From Bacillota bacterium (GTDB taxonomy: Bacteria > Bacillota > Clostridia > Christensenellales > SZUA-584): a stretch of DNA of 42,070 nucleotides. A program made the position numbers and the translations under genes. This document shows positions 15,428-24,809 of this stretch, piece by piece (positions within the stretch are counted from its first letter, which is position 1; each line of letters opens with the position of its first letter). The stretch spans positions 1 through 42,070 of the forward strand of contig JAEWCC010000062.1 in NCBI GenBank assembly GCA_023390815.1, in the 5' to 3' direction. The notes beneath the pieces were generated by a model. That model did not search any database, was not told the origin of the DNA, and saw only the letters and a list, made by a program, of their open reading frames with translations.

Positions 15428-16747
15428 ATGAAGAAACGCCAAATTACTAAACTGGCGGTCATTGTACTGGTCCTTGGCGCAATCGTATACTTTTTGATGG
15501 CGGGTTTTCACATTGGCATTTACAAAGTGGGGCCGCTTCAGGAAAAAGTACCGCTGGGCCTTGACCTGACGGGCGGCGTATATGCTGTTTATCAGACCGA
15601 ACAGGGAGACTTCAGCGACCAGGAATACAACGTCAAGATGGAGAATACCGTAAGCGTACTCCGTAACCGGTTGGACGAAAAGGGGTATACCGAAGCCACG
15701 ATCGTACGGCAGGGGACGGACCGTATCCGCGTCGAGATTCCGATCAACGAGACGAATGCGACGGACGACCCGAAGGATATTATTGCGTTCATCAGCGATA
15801 CCGGTCTTCTGGAATTCTGCGACGTAGACGGCGTCACCCAGATTACGGGTGACTCGGTGGTGTCCGCGGGCGCTTACATCATCACGAACGAGGATAAGAC
15901 CGAAGAATACGCAGTCCGGGTGGTGTTTAATCCCGATGCTTCGGCAAAGTTTGCGGAGATGACCAAAGAATCTCACGCGACCGGCCAGCCGCTTGACATC
16001 AAGCTGGATGGCAAGGTAATTTCCAGCCCGGTGGCACAAGCGGAGATTACCGGTGGCGAGGCGTATATATCGGGCGGCGCAGGCGGCGCGATGGCGGCCG
16101 AAGAAGCGAAGAACCTTGCAATACAGATAGAAAGCGGTGCGCTTCCGCTCGTGCTGCACGAGATGGAAAGCCATACGATCAGCGCTTCGCTCGGTGCGGA
16201 TGCACTGCAATCCAGCCTGTTTGCGGGCATGATCGGTATCATTGTACTGTTTGTGTTCATGCTGATCTACTACCGCTTGCCGGGACTTGTCGCTTGCATC
16301 GCGTTGTCGTTGTACATATTCCTGATCGTGTTCGTGCTGGCAGTGTTCCAAATCCAGCTCACACTGCCGGGTATCGCGGGTATCATCCTCAGTATCGGTA
16401 TGGCGGTGGACGCGAACGTCATCATATTCGAACGTTTCAAGGACGAGCTTGCCGGCGGCAAGACGCTGCAGGCATCCATGAAGGCAGGCTTCCACAAGGC
16501 CATGAGCACCATCATCGACTCCAACGTGACGACCATCATCGCGGGCGCGGTCATTGCGTTCTACGGCGTGGGCACGGTGAAGGGCTTCGGATATACGCTG
16601 ATTATCGGTATCCTGCTCTCCATGTTTACCGCAGTGGTAGTGACCCGGTGGCTGATGAACATCGTGCTGCTGCTGAACGTGCATAACCGAAAACTTTATA
16701 CGATACGAAAAATCGTAGCGGAGACCCCCGCGAAAGGAGGAAAATAG
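15428..16747 (+). CDS. secD: Protein translocase subunit SecD
   Basis: Membrane component that with SecF uses the proton gradient to help SecYEG release exported proteins. 439 residues from ATG 15428. One N-terminal membrane helix (about 8-28), a periplasm-facing (extracytoplasmic) P1 region starting VPLGLDLTGGVYAVYQ, and five C-terminal helices of the RND type with LPGIAGIILSIGMAVDANVIIFERFKDEL, the conserved motif. AAGGAGG (15408-15414) is 13 nt from the ATG, somewhat long; an alternative ATG at 15392 would place the Shine-Dalgarno inside the gene. The frame is open upstream through the small RNA but does not look like protein. secF follows by one base. Confidence 0.95.
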   Translation: MKKRQITKLAVIVLVLGAIVYFLMAGFHIGIYKVGPLQEKVPLGLDLTGGVYAVYQTEQGDFSDQEYNVKMENTVSVLRNRLDEKGYTEATIVRQGTDRIRVEIPINETNATDDPKDIIAFISDTGLLEFCDVDGVTQITGDSVVSAGAYIITNEDKTEEYAVRVVFNPDASAKFAEMTKESHATGQPLDIKLDGKVISSPVAQAEITGGEAYISGGAGGAMAAEEAKNLAIQIESGALPLVLHEMESHTISASLGADALQSSLFAGMIGIIVLFVFMLIYYRLPGLVACIALSLYIFLIVFVLAVFQIQLTLPGIAGIILSIGMAVDANVIIFERFKDELAGGKTLQASMKAGFHKAMSTIIDSNVTTIIAGAVIAFYGVGTVKGFGYTLIIGILLSMFTAVVVTRWLMNIVLLLNVHNRKLYTIRKIVAETPAKGGK

Positions 16748-16748
16748 T

Positions 16749-17681
16749 ATGAAAATGATGTTTCTGAGTAAGACAAAATATTTTCTCATACTGTCATGCC
16801 TGATCATTATCGCGGGACTCGCCGTAGGATTGATATCCGGGGGCCTCAATCTCGGTATCGACTTTACAGGCGGCAGCATTTTAACCGTTAACATCGGCCA
16901 GGTATACGACCAGCCGGTCATCGAAAAAGCGCTAAGCGACAACGGGGTAGACCCGGCGACCGCGCAGATTGTATCGGCAGAAGATGGCACACAGGCGATC
17001 ATCCGTATGCAGGTGGTTTCCGAGGATACCGATATCGCGCAGCTTCGGGACGATATCCTTACATCGATACAGGCAACTTATCCGAATGCGACCGCGACGG
17101 ATATGGAAACCGTGGGCGGCGTATCGTCCAGCGAGATCGTTATGAACGCGTTCCTTTCTGTGGTGATCGCGTCCGTACTCATGCTGGTCTATATCTGGAT
17201 CCGGTTCGCGTTGTTCTCGGGGATCGCGGGCGTCATCGCGCTGATCCACGACGTGCTGATCATGACGGCGTTCATGAGCATCACGCGCGTACAGATCAAC
17301 AGCTCGTTCATCGCTGCGTGCCTGACGATCGTCGGCTACTCGATCAACGATACCATCGTGGTGTTCGACAGAATCCGTGAGAACAACAGGATCATCGGCG
17401 GCCGCGGGTTTACCCGCACACAGATCGCGGATATCAGTATCCGTGAGACGCTGCCCAGAACGATCAATACCTCGCTGACGACGTTGATCACGATCCTTGC
17501 GGTATACATCTTCGGCGTCGCGTCCATCAAGGAATTCGCGCTGCCGATTATCATCGGTCTCATATCGGGTACATATTCCTCGATATTCATCGCCTCCCCG
17601 ATCTGGATCGGACTCGAGGACTGGAACGACCGCCGCAGACACAAGAAGATGTCTGCCAAACCGGCCGGACAGAAGGCGTAA
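16749..17681 (+). CDS. secF: Protein translocase subunit SecF
   Basis: Partner of SecD, 310 residues, six predicted membrane helices. It has GLNLGIDFTGGSILTV after the first helix and SFIAACLTIVGYSINDTIVVFDRIREN in the conserved helix, both SecF marks. AAAGGAGG lies at the end of secD and the start ATG is one base after the secD stop, so the pair is co-translated. The C-terminal tail is short and basic (RRHKKM). A terminator follows, isolating secDF from recJ, though read-through is possible. Confidence 0.96.
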   Translation: MKMMFLSKTKYFLILSCLIIIAGLAVGLISGGLNLGIDFTGGSILTVNIGQVYDQPVIEKALSDNGVDPATAQIVSAEDGTQAIIRMQVVSEDTDIAQLRDDILTSIQATYPNATATDMETVGGVSSSEIVMNAFLSVVIASVLMLVYIWIRFALFSGIAGVIALIHDVLIMTAFMSITRVQINSSFIAACLTIVGYSINDTIVVFDRIRENNRIIGGRGFTRTQIADISIRETLPRTINTSLTTLITILAVYIFGVASIKEFALPIIIGLISGTYSSIFIASPIWIGLEDWNDRRRHKKMSAKPAGQKA

Positions 17682-17702
17682 GCGGCACTACTTGGCTTCT
17701 AA

Positions 17703-17732
17703 AAAAGCCTTTCCCGCGCGGGAGAGGCTTTT
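17703..17732 (+). terminator. Intrinsic terminator after secF
   Basis: AAAAGCCT (17703-17710) and AGGCTTTT (17725-17732) enclose the palindrome TCCCGCGCGGGA (17712-17723). The A-run before and T-run after make it work in both directions. Confidence 0.88.
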
Positions 17733-17753
17733 CTGATATCGAAAGGAAACAAA

Positions 17754-20093
17754 GTGCAGGTATTCGTTCGCAGAGAACAGGAAGCATGCACGGAAATCGC
17801 GGCTGCGGCGATTGCGCGCGCGGAAGGCTTGTGTCTGCCCGTCGCGGAGCTGTTGTGCCGGCGCGGCGTGGATACGCCCGAGGCGGCGCGGGATTTCCTG
17901 CATCCAGATATTTCGCAAATGCACAACCCGCTGCGGCTGCCCGATATGGAGGCCGCTGTGGCGCGTGTCCGGCAGGCGCTGGAGCGAAAAGAGAAGATCA
18001 GCGTATTCTGCGATTATGACGCGGACGGCATCTGCGGTGGCAGCGCGCTGTACCGGCATCTGCGCAGCATGGGCGCGGACGCCGATATATGTGCGCCGAA
18101 CCGGCATCTGGAGGGGTACGGACTCTCTACCGACGCCGTACGCCGCATCGCGGCCTCCGCAACGACGCTCATCATCACGGTGGACTGCGGCATCACTAAC
18201 TTAACGGAAGTGGAACTGGCCAAAAGCCTTGGCGTGGATGTGATCATCACCGACCACCACGAATGCGGTGAAAAACTGCCGGATACGCCCTGGATCGTCA
18301 ATCCGAAACGGCCGGACAGCGCATATCCGTTTTCTTATCTCGCGGGTTGCGGCGTGGCGTTCAAGCTGATATGCGCGCTGTCCTCACTGAAGGATGCGCT
18401 GCAATACGCTGATCTGGTGGCGATCGGTACGATCACCGACATCGTGCCGCTGCTGGATGAGAACCGCGTGCTGGCACATCTGGGATTGAAGCGCCTGCGC
18501 GAGGAGCCTTCGCCGGGCGTGGCTGCGCTGGCGGCGGCAGCGAATATTTCGCTGAAAGATATCGGTTCGCAGGGGGTGAGCTTCGGGCTCGGCCCGCGTA
18601 TCAACGCCGCAGGACGGATGGATACCGCACAGGACGCAATTTTACTGTTTTGCGCGGTGAAGCCTTCGCCGGGGCTCGATCACCCGGCGAAGCATATCTG
18701 CGAACTAAACGAGCGCCGAAAGAAGGAAGTGGAGGACATCACTGCCGCGGCGGAGTGCCGCATCATGGAGGCGGGATATTACCTCGAACCGGCGATTGTG
18801 CTGGCCGATATGGATTGGAACCCGGGCGTCATCGGCATCGCGGCGGCCAGAGTAGCGGAGCGGTTTACGCGCCCGTGCGTACTGCTGGGCGGAGCCGAAG
18901 GACGGCTGACGGGCAGCGCGCGCAGCGCGGGCGGGATCAACATCTACGAGGCGCTGGCGGCGTTTTCAGACCGGTTTGAAAAGTTTGGCGGCCATGCACA
19001 GGCGGCAGGGCTTACGATGCGCTCGGACGGCGTAGAAGCGCTGCGTACCGACGTGTGCGCTTATATCAGCGCGCATTACGGCGAGGACGCGTTTGCCGTC
19101 GAGAAGCTGTTCGACATGGAACTGCCCGTGCGTGAGATTACGCGCCGCCTCATTGAGGATATGGACAGGCTGGAACCGTTTGGCGCATGCAACGAAAAAC
19201 CGGCTCTGCTGGTTCGGGGCGCATCCGTCCGGGACGCCAAATATGTCGGAAAGAACGGGTTGGCGCATTTGAAATTTTCGATGCGTCAGGGCGGCGCGGC
19301 GATTGACGCCGTACGATTCTTTCATAAAGCGTCGCAGACGTTTATATCGGACTTGTGCGACTTTCTGTGCGAGCCGGGTATCAATGATTTTACGGGCAGA
19401 CCGCAGCTCGTGGTGCGCGAGCTTGAAGTTAAGTTTGACGACGCCCTGCTTCAGGGTTACATGGCGGCAAACCGGGCGCTTTACGCGCAGCAGTTTCTGG
19501 ATGAGACGGCAGCGATGACGGCACCGGAGCGCGGCGAGGCGGAATTTACCGCGCGGCTGGAGGAGGAACTGGCGAAAAGCCGGTTCTCCCTGTGCGTGGA
19601 GGCGCGCACGGAGCCTGCGATCAAAAGGCTGCTGCGCATTCGAAGCGGATACGACGCGCTGGAGAGCGGCAGACTCTGCCTGTACGATCCGCTCGTTTTT
19701 TCGTTGGACAACTGCGTCGCGCCGAAAGCGCCTGCGGGCTTCGACCGGGTGCTGCACATCGGTGCGGGGGAGGGCAGCGCGCTGTGGGACGAAGCGCTGC
19801 GCGAGGAGTACAGGACGCACGCAGCAGCATTCTATCTGGAACGGGAAGCGTTGCTGACTGCATATCGTAAGTTATACGCGGCGAGCAGGAACGCAAACGT
19901 GGAGTCGCCGGAGAAGCAAATGGGGCTGAACTGCGAGCAGACGGCGTTTGCGCTGCGAGTACTTACAGAGCTGCGGTTGATTGAAAAAGGCAAAGGTGGT
20001 AGAATACAGGCAATCCCGCATTCGGGGCCCAAAAAAGAGCTGCGGGACAGCGCGTGCTACGCGCGCATTGAGGATTTGAAGTATGGAAGGTGA
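17754..20093 (+). CDS. recJ: Single-stranded-DNA-specific exonuclease RecJ
   Basis: 5'-3' exonuclease on single-stranded DNA used in recombination and mismatch or base-excision repair. 779 residues, near the Bacillus length. DHH domain motifs: FCDYDADGICGGSALY, IITVDCGITN, IITDHHECGE and NPKRPDSAYPF. The DHHA1 part has GSARSAGGINIYEAL and KFGGHAQAAGLTM. After the OB domain a C-terminal extension of about 200 residues ends in a winged-helix-like region, as in Firmicutes RecJ. Start GTG 17754 with GAAAGGAA upstream. It overlaps rel by 11 bp. In many Clostridia apt lies between recJ and rel; it is absent here. Confidence 0.95.
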   Translation: MQVFVRREQEACTEIAAAAIARAEGLCLPVAELLCRRGVDTPEAARDFLHPDISQMHNPLRLPDMEAAVARVRQALERKEKISVFCDYDADGICGGSALYRHLRSMGADADICAPNRHLEGYGLSTDAVRRIAASATTLIITVDCGITNLTEVELAKSLGVDVIITDHHECGEKLPDTPWIVNPKRPDSAYPFSYLAGCGVAFKLICALSSLKDALQYADLVAIGTITDIVPLLDENRVLAHLGLKRLREEPSPGVAALAAAANISLKDIGSQGVSFGLGPRINAAGRMDTAQDAILLFCAVKPSPGLDHPAKHICELNERRKKEVEDITAAAECRIMEAGYYLEPAIVLADMDWNPGVIGIAAARVAERFTRPCVLLGGAEGRLTGSARSAGGINIYEALAAFSDRFEKFGGHAQAAGLTMRSDGVEALRTDVCAYISAHYGEDAFAVEKLFDMELPVREITRRLIEDMDRLEPFGACNEKPALLVRGASVRDAKYVGKNGLAHLKFSMRQGGAAIDAVRFFHKASQTFISDLCDFLCEPGINDFTGRPQLVVRELEVKFDDALLQGYMAANRALYAQQFLDETAAMTAPERGEAEFTARLEEELAKSRFSLCVEARTEPAIKRLLRIRSGYDALESGRLCLYDPLVFSLDNCVAPKAPAGFDRVLHIGAGEGSALWDEALREEYRTHAAAFYLEREALLTAYRKLYAASRNANVESPEKQMGLNCEQTAFALRVLTELRLIEKGKGGRIQAIPHSGPKKELRDSACYARIEDLKYGR

Positions 20094-22242
20094 AGTCAGG
20101 TCAGCCGAGCTGCTGCCCGAAAAAATTAAAAGCCAATACAGCGCCGAAGATCAGGCGTTTTTTCGCAAGGCGTACGTGTTTGCCAAAAATGCGCACGAAG
20201 GCCAGTTCCGGCTTTCGGGCGAGCCTTATTTTTTGCACCCTTATGAGGTGGCGGGCATACTCGCCGAGCTCGGCATGGACATCTCGACCGTTGTGGCCGG
20301 GCTTTTCCATGATATCGTAGAGGATACGCCCGTTACGCTGGAGCAGATTCAGCGCGAATTCGGCGAGGATATTGCGCGGCTTGTGGACGGCGTGACCAAG
20401 GTGGGCAAGGTGGATTTCCTCTCCAAGGAGGAGCATCAGGCCGAGTACCTGCGCAAGATGTTTATGGCGATGGCGAGCGATATCCGCGTGATCCTTGTGA
20501 AACTGGCCGACCGGCTGCACAATATGCGCACCTTGAAGTATCAGAGCAAGGAGAAGCAGATCGAGAAAGCCAAGGAGACTTTGGAGATATACGCGCCGCT
20601 CGCGCACCGGCTGGGCATTAGCACGATCAAGTGGGAGCTTGAGGATCTTTCGCTCAAGTACCTCGACGAGAGGGCATACCACGAGATTGCCGACAAACTG
20701 AAGGAGACGCGCAACCAGCGGCGCGAATACATCGACGCCGTGATCGCGCAGATCCGGACGCTGCTCAAAAAGATTCATGTGGAAGCGGATATCGAGGGGC
20801 GGCCCAAGCATATCTACAGCATCTACAACAAGATATACAACAAGCACCGCGCGTTCGAGGAGATGTACGACCTCATTGCGGTGCGTATCATCGTGGGCAC
20901 GGTGAGAGACTGCTACGCCGTACTGGGAACCGTGCACACCGAGTGGAAACCCATACCGGGGCGCTTCAAGGATTATATCGCGGTACCCAAACAGAACATG
21001 TACCAGTCCATCCATACCACGGTACTCGGAAAAGATGGGCGGCCATTCGAGGTGCAAATTCGCACACGGGAGATGCATTCTACTGCGGAGTACGGCATCG
21101 CGGCGCACTGGCACTACAAGGAAGGGTCCGAGAAGGACGAGATGGACGGCAAGCTCGGCTGGCTGCGCGAGATGCTCGAATGGCAGACCGATACGCGCGA
21201 CTCGCGCGAGTTCATGGAGACGCTCAAGGTCGATTTCTTTAGCGACAAGGTGTTCGTGTTCACGCCCAAGGGTGACGTAAGAGAGTTTATTCAGGGCGCC
21301 ACGCCGCTCGATTTCGCGTACGGCATCCACAGCGAAATCGGCAATCGCTGCACGGGCGCCAAAGTAAACGGCAAGATCGTGCCGCTCACGTATACACTCA
21401 AGTCGGGCGATATCGTGGAGATACTGACGGTCGCGTCCAAGGGGCCATCGCGTGACTGGCTCAAGGTCGTGAAGACCAGCCAGGCCAAGAGCAAGATCCG
21501 CAATTGGTTCCGCCGCGAACTCAAAGACGAGAATATCATCAAGGGCCGCGACATGCTTGAGAAGGAAGCGCGGCGCAAGGGATACGATATCAAGGACTTG
21601 TTCCGGCCCGAGTGGCTCAAGGACGTCTACAAGCGCTATACGTTTTCATCGACCGACGATATCTATGCGGCAGTGGGCTACGGCGGCATCACCACGGGAC
21701 AGGTGCTGCACAAACTCATCGAGGAGTACAGCAAGGTCAATAAAGCGGTACCGGGGAAACAGGTCGAACGCGCAGCCGGAAAGGACGCATGCGTCAGCAG
21801 CGGCGTCATTGTAAAGGGCTACGACGATATGGTGGTGCGCTTTGCGCGGTGCTGCAACCCGGTGCCGGGTGACGACATCGTAGGCTATATCACGCGCGGC
21901 AGAGGCGTCTCGGTGCACCGGAGCGATTGTTCCAATGTGACGGGCTCGGACTTCGAATTCGGACGCATGATCGAGGTCAAATGGTCCGAGCGCGAGACGT
22001 CGTCGTACAATGTAGAAGTGCAGGTGACCGCGCAGGATCGCAGCGGCTTGATTGCCGAGGTAACGGCTGCGCTGTATGAGATGGGACTCTCGATTACGTC
22101 GATTAACGCGCGCATGGGCAAGAACCATGCCGCCATCATCGTAATCGGCCTCACGATATGCGCGACCTCGCAGCTCAGCGAGATTCAGAAGCGCATGCGC
22201 GGCATCAGCGGCGTGACGGACGTGTTCCGTCTGCATACATGA
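20083..22242 (+). CDS. relA: Bifunctional (p)ppGpp synthetase/hydrolase Rel
   Basis: Makes and breaks the stringent alarmone. 719 residues. HD hydrolase domain with His52 and the His76-Asp77 pair (AGLFHDIVEDTPVTLE). Synthetase domain at ~230-350 with PGRFKDYIAVPKQNMYQSIHT; the RFKD signature marks bifunctional enzymes, unlike the EXDD of synthetase-only RelA. TGS domain at ~390-450 (VFTPKGDVREFIQGATPLDFA), a Cys-rich conserved region at ~585-618 (FARCCNPVPGDDIVGYITRG), and a C-terminal ACT domain (~645-719). ATG 20083 lies inside the end of recJ and has a weak Shine-Dalgarno, implying coupling. Its stop overlaps the dtd start (ATGA). Confidence 0.96.
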   Translation: MEGEVRSAELLPEKIKSQYSAEDQAFFRKAYVFAKNAHEGQFRLSGEPYFLHPYEVAGILAELGMDISTVVAGLFHDIVEDTPVTLEQIQREFGEDIARLVDGVTKVGKVDFLSKEEHQAEYLRKMFMAMASDIRVILVKLADRLHNMRTLKYQSKEKQIEKAKETLEIYAPLAHRLGISTIKWELEDLSLKYLDERAYHEIADKLKETRNQRREYIDAVIAQIRTLLKKIHVEADIEGRPKHIYSIYNKIYNKHRAFEEMYDLIAVRIIVGTVRDCYAVLGTVHTEWKPIPGRFKDYIAVPKQNMYQSIHTTVLGKDGRPFEVQIRTREMHSTAEYGIAAHWHYKEGSEKDEMDGKLGWLREMLEWQTDTRDSREFMETLKVDFFSDKVFVFTPKGDVREFIQGATPLDFAYGIHSEIGNRCTGAKVNGKIVPLTYTLKSGDIVEILTVASKGPSRDWLKVVKTSQAKSKIRNWFRRELKDENIIKGRDMLEKEARRKGYDIKDLFRPEWLKDVYKRYTFSSTDDIYAAVGYGGITTGQVLHKLIEEYSKVNKAVPGKQVERAAGKDACVSSGVIVKGYDDMVVRFARCCNPVPGDDIVGYITRGRGVSVHRSDCSNVTGSDFEFGRMIEVKWSERETSSYNVEVQVTAQDRSGLIAEVTAALYEMGLSITSINARMGKNHAAIIVIGLTICATSQLSEIQKRMRGISGVTDVFRLHT

Positions 22243-22685
22243 TCGCGGCGGTGCAGCGTGTGGCGCACGCGAAGCTTGCGGCGGACGGACAAGCCTATTC
22301 GCAGATCGGACGCGGTCTGTTCGTGTTGCTGGGCGTGGAGAAGGGCGACGCGGAAAGCGACGCGGCGTATATCGCGAGCAAGGTCGCGGGACTGCGCATA
22401 TTTGAAAAGGACGATAAAATGAACCTCAGCGTAGCGGACATCGGCGGCGAGGTGCTGCTCGTGTCTCAGTTTACGCTGTGCGGCGACGCGCGGCATGGGC
22501 GCAGGCCCGATTTTACACGGGCGGCGGCTCCTGCGGAAGCGGAGGCGCTCTACGAGCGCTGCGCCGCACTGCTGAGGGATGCGGGGCTGCCGGTCGCGAC
22601 GGGCGTCTTCGGCGCGCACATGGACATCGAAACGGCCTGTGACGGGCCGGTGACGATACTGCTGAATTCGAAAAAGATTTACTGA
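22239..22685 (+). CDS. dtd: D-aminoacyl-tRNA deacylase
   Basis: Removes D-amino acids wrongly attached to tRNA. 148 residues from ATG 22239, which overlaps the rel stop by four bases. The SQFTL motif is intact (LLVSQFTLCGDARHGRRPDF). The second motif, usually N-x-G-P-x-T, reads ACDGPVT here: Cys replaces the common Asn while the Gly-Pro that lines the active site is kept. GVFGAHMDIE matches the family. A longer frame starting at 22158 lies inside rel and is rejected. MBL hydrolase follows after 10 bp. Confidence 0.94.
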   Translation: MIAAVQRVAHAKLAADGQAYSQIGRGLFVLLGVEKGDAESDAAYIASKVAGLRIFEKDDKMNLSVADIGGEVLLVSQFTLCGDARHGRRPDFTRAAAPAEAEALYERCAALLRDAGLPVATGVFGAHMDIETACDGPVTILLNSKKIY

Positions 22686-22695
22686 CGGAGGATAA

Positions 22696-23322
22696 ATGAA
22701 GGTTGTTCAGATCCCCGTGGGAGACATGGGGTCCAACGTGTTCATTGTGTTTCGGAATGGCGAAAAGAGCGCCTTTCTGGTAGACGCCGGAGATGATTTT
22801 GAGAAGATACGCGCGCACCTTGACCATTACGGCATTGAACAAGTGACGCATATATTTCTGACGCACGGGCATTTCGACCACATTGGTGCGCTGGCCAGGC
22901 TAAAGAGAGAGACGGGTGCGAAGGTGGTTGTTCATTCACGGGACGCATCGATGCTGCAAAGCGACGCCGATAACCTCGGCACATTCGCGGGCGTTTCCGT
23001 GGAGAAGTGCGTGCCGGATATCGTACTCACGGGCGGCGAGACACTGAAAGCCGCAGGCATTGACGTTTCGGTGCTGCACACGCCCGGTCACTCGGGCGGC
23101 AGCGTGTGCTATATCGCCGATGGCGCGCTGTTCACGGGCGATACGCTGTTTTATATGTATTGCGGTCGGACCGACTTTCCGGGCAGCGATTCGGACGAAT
23201 ACCGCTGTTCTCTTCACGAAGTGCTGGGTAAACTGAAACAGGACTATACCGTGTACGCGGGGCACGGCATCAAGACCACGTTGTTTGCAGAATTTAAAAA
23301 CAACCCGTATCTGACGAAATGA
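22696..23322 (+). CDS. MBL-fold metallo-hydrolase (glyoxalase II-like)
   Basis: 208 residues. The zinc-binding motif is THGHFDHIG (His57, His59, Asp61, His62), with further ligands in LHTPGHSGGSV and LFTGDTLFYM and a final GHG. These are the ligands of the two-metal site of the glyoxalase II / hydroxyacylglutathione hydrolase-like subfamily. Such small proteins are common in the Clostridia rel-dtd-hemZ neighbourhood; the natural substrate is not known. Shine-Dalgarno GGAGG right before the ATG. Its stop overlaps the hemZ start (ATGA). Confidence 0.9.
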   Translation: MKVVQIPVGDMGSNVFIVFRNGEKSAFLVDAGDDFEKIRAHLDHYGIEQVTHIFLTHGHFDHIGALARLKRETGAKVVVHSRDASMLQSDADNLGTFAGVSVEKCVPDIVLTGGETLKAAGIDVSVLHTPGHSGGSVCYIADGALFTGDTLFYMYCGRTDFPGSDSDEYRCSLHEVLGKLKQDYTVYAGHGIKTTLFAEFKNNPYLTK

Positions 23323-24803
23323 CTGCGCTCTATATCTCCATGCCCGCCTACTTCAGCGAGGTATGCGAGGTCATGCGGCTGTTTATCGACGTACGCAAAA
23401 TTGAACCGCTGAGCGCCGCGGAGCCAGCAAAAGAGGGCGTGAGCCTGCTGCTCTCCATGTACGAGACCGAAAGAACCGTGCAATGCGCCGCGGTCGTCTG
23501 CGAGGACGGGCGGCGGGGCGGCATGTACGCATACCACTGCGCAGCGCAGAAAGGCGCGCTGGAGCGCAAGCGCAGCGTGAAACGCGCAGCCAAAATTTGC
23601 GCTTATCGTGCGCTTAGCGCGCACTTTAACGAAGCGCTGCCGTGGGGCAGCCTTACGGGCGTACGGCCTACCCGGCTGCTGCGCGACAGTGAGGAACTGC
23701 TGGGAGCGGCAGGTGCGAAAGCGCTGTTCCTTGATGAGTTTGACGTGCTGCCTCAAAAGTATGCGCTCGCGAAAGCCATACTTTCCACGCAGGAAGGGTT
23801 GTATCCGCAGCCGCAGGACGTTGATATCTACATTGGCATTCCATTTTGCGCGACACGCTGCGCGTACTGCTCGTTCGCGTCATGCACGCCAACCGTTTTT
23901 AAAAACGCCGAAGCGCTGTATGTGGACGCGCTGCTGAAAGAACTATCGTGCGCAGAGGAATTGCTTGCGGGCAGGCGCGTGCGCGCGCTGTACGTGGGCG
24001 GCGGCACGCCGACGGCGCTCAGCGAAGCGAGCCTGGAGCGCGTGCTAACTCGCGCGGCGAAGCTGGCACAGGGCGCATGCGAGTTTACCGTGGAGGCCGG
24101 AAGGCCCGACACGATCACGGCGGAAAAGCTTAAGATCATTAAACAAAGCGGCGCGGGACGCGTGAGCGTGAACCCGCAGACACTCAAGGACGAAACGCTG
24201 GTGCGCATCGGGCGCGCGCACACCACTGCGCAGTTCTTTGAAGCGTATGAGTTGGTCAGGAAGGCGGGCTTTGCGGTCAACGTGGACACGATCGCGGGGC
24301 TGCCCGGAGAGACGGCAGAGGACACCGCAGATACGGTGCGGCGTGTGGTGGCGCTCTCACCCGACAACGTGACGGTGCACACACTCGCGGTCAAGCGCGC
24401 GTCGAAATTCGCGCAGGACAACCTTGCCGCGATGCCGGGGGATGCGGAGGCGGCGGCCGCTGTCGACACGGCCCAGAACATACTCGAGAATTCGGGTTAT
24501 CAGCCGTATTATATGTACCGACAGAAATATATGAAGGGCAGTCAGCAGAATACGGGCTTCACGCTGCCGGGGCGCGCGTGTCTTTATAACGTGGACGTGA
24601 TGGAGGAGCTGTGCGACGTCATGGCGTTTGGCGCTGGGGCGATATCCAAGCGCATCTTCGAAAAAGAGAACCGCATTGAGCGCGCGGCGGACACCAAGGA
24701 CCTGCGCGAATACATCGCGCGCGTGGATGAAATGATAGAAAGAAAGCGCGGGTTGTTTGAGCCGAGTAAAGGCGGCGCTTCGGGCGCGGCGGAGGGTGAC
24801 TGA
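23319..24803 (+). CDS. hemZ: Coproporphyrinogen dehydrogenase HemZ (radical SAM)
   Basis: Oxygen-independent coproporphyrinogen III oxidase-like protein, 494 residues. The radical SAM cluster motif CATRCAYC (Cys177, Cys181, Cys184) is followed by ALYVGGGTPTALSE and GRVSVNPQTL, typical for HemN/HemZ. HemZ differs from HemN by a ~150-residue N-terminal extension, seen here. Late motifs QKYMKGSQQNTGFTLPGRAC also fit. The role in haem synthesis is inferred from the family; no other haem genes are in the window. It starts within the MBL gene stop. The HD gene follows after 6 bp. Confidence 0.92.
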   Translation: MTALYISMPAYFSEVCEVMRLFIDVRKIEPLSAAEPAKEGVSLLLSMYETERTVQCAAVVCEDGRRGGMYAYHCAAQKGALERKRSVKRAAKICAYRALSAHFNEALPWGSLTGVRPTRLLRDSEELLGAAGAKALFLDEFDVLPQKYALAKAILSTQEGLYPQPQDVDIYIGIPFCATRCAYCSFASCTPTVFKNAEALYVDALLKELSCAEELLAGRRVRALYVGGGTPTALSEASLERVLTRAAKLAQGACEFTVEAGRPDTITAEKLKIIKQSGAGRVSVNPQTLKDETLVRIGRAHTTAQFFEAYELVRKAGFAVNVDTIAGLPGETAEDTADTVRRVVALSPDNVTVHTLAVKRASKFAQDNLAAMPGDAEAAAAVDTAQNILENSGYQPYYMYRQKYMKGSQQNTGFTLPGRACLYNVDVMEELCDVMAFGAGAISKRIFEKENRIERAADTKDLREYIARVDEMIERKRGLFEPSKGGASGAAEGD

Positions 24804-24809
24804 GGCATC

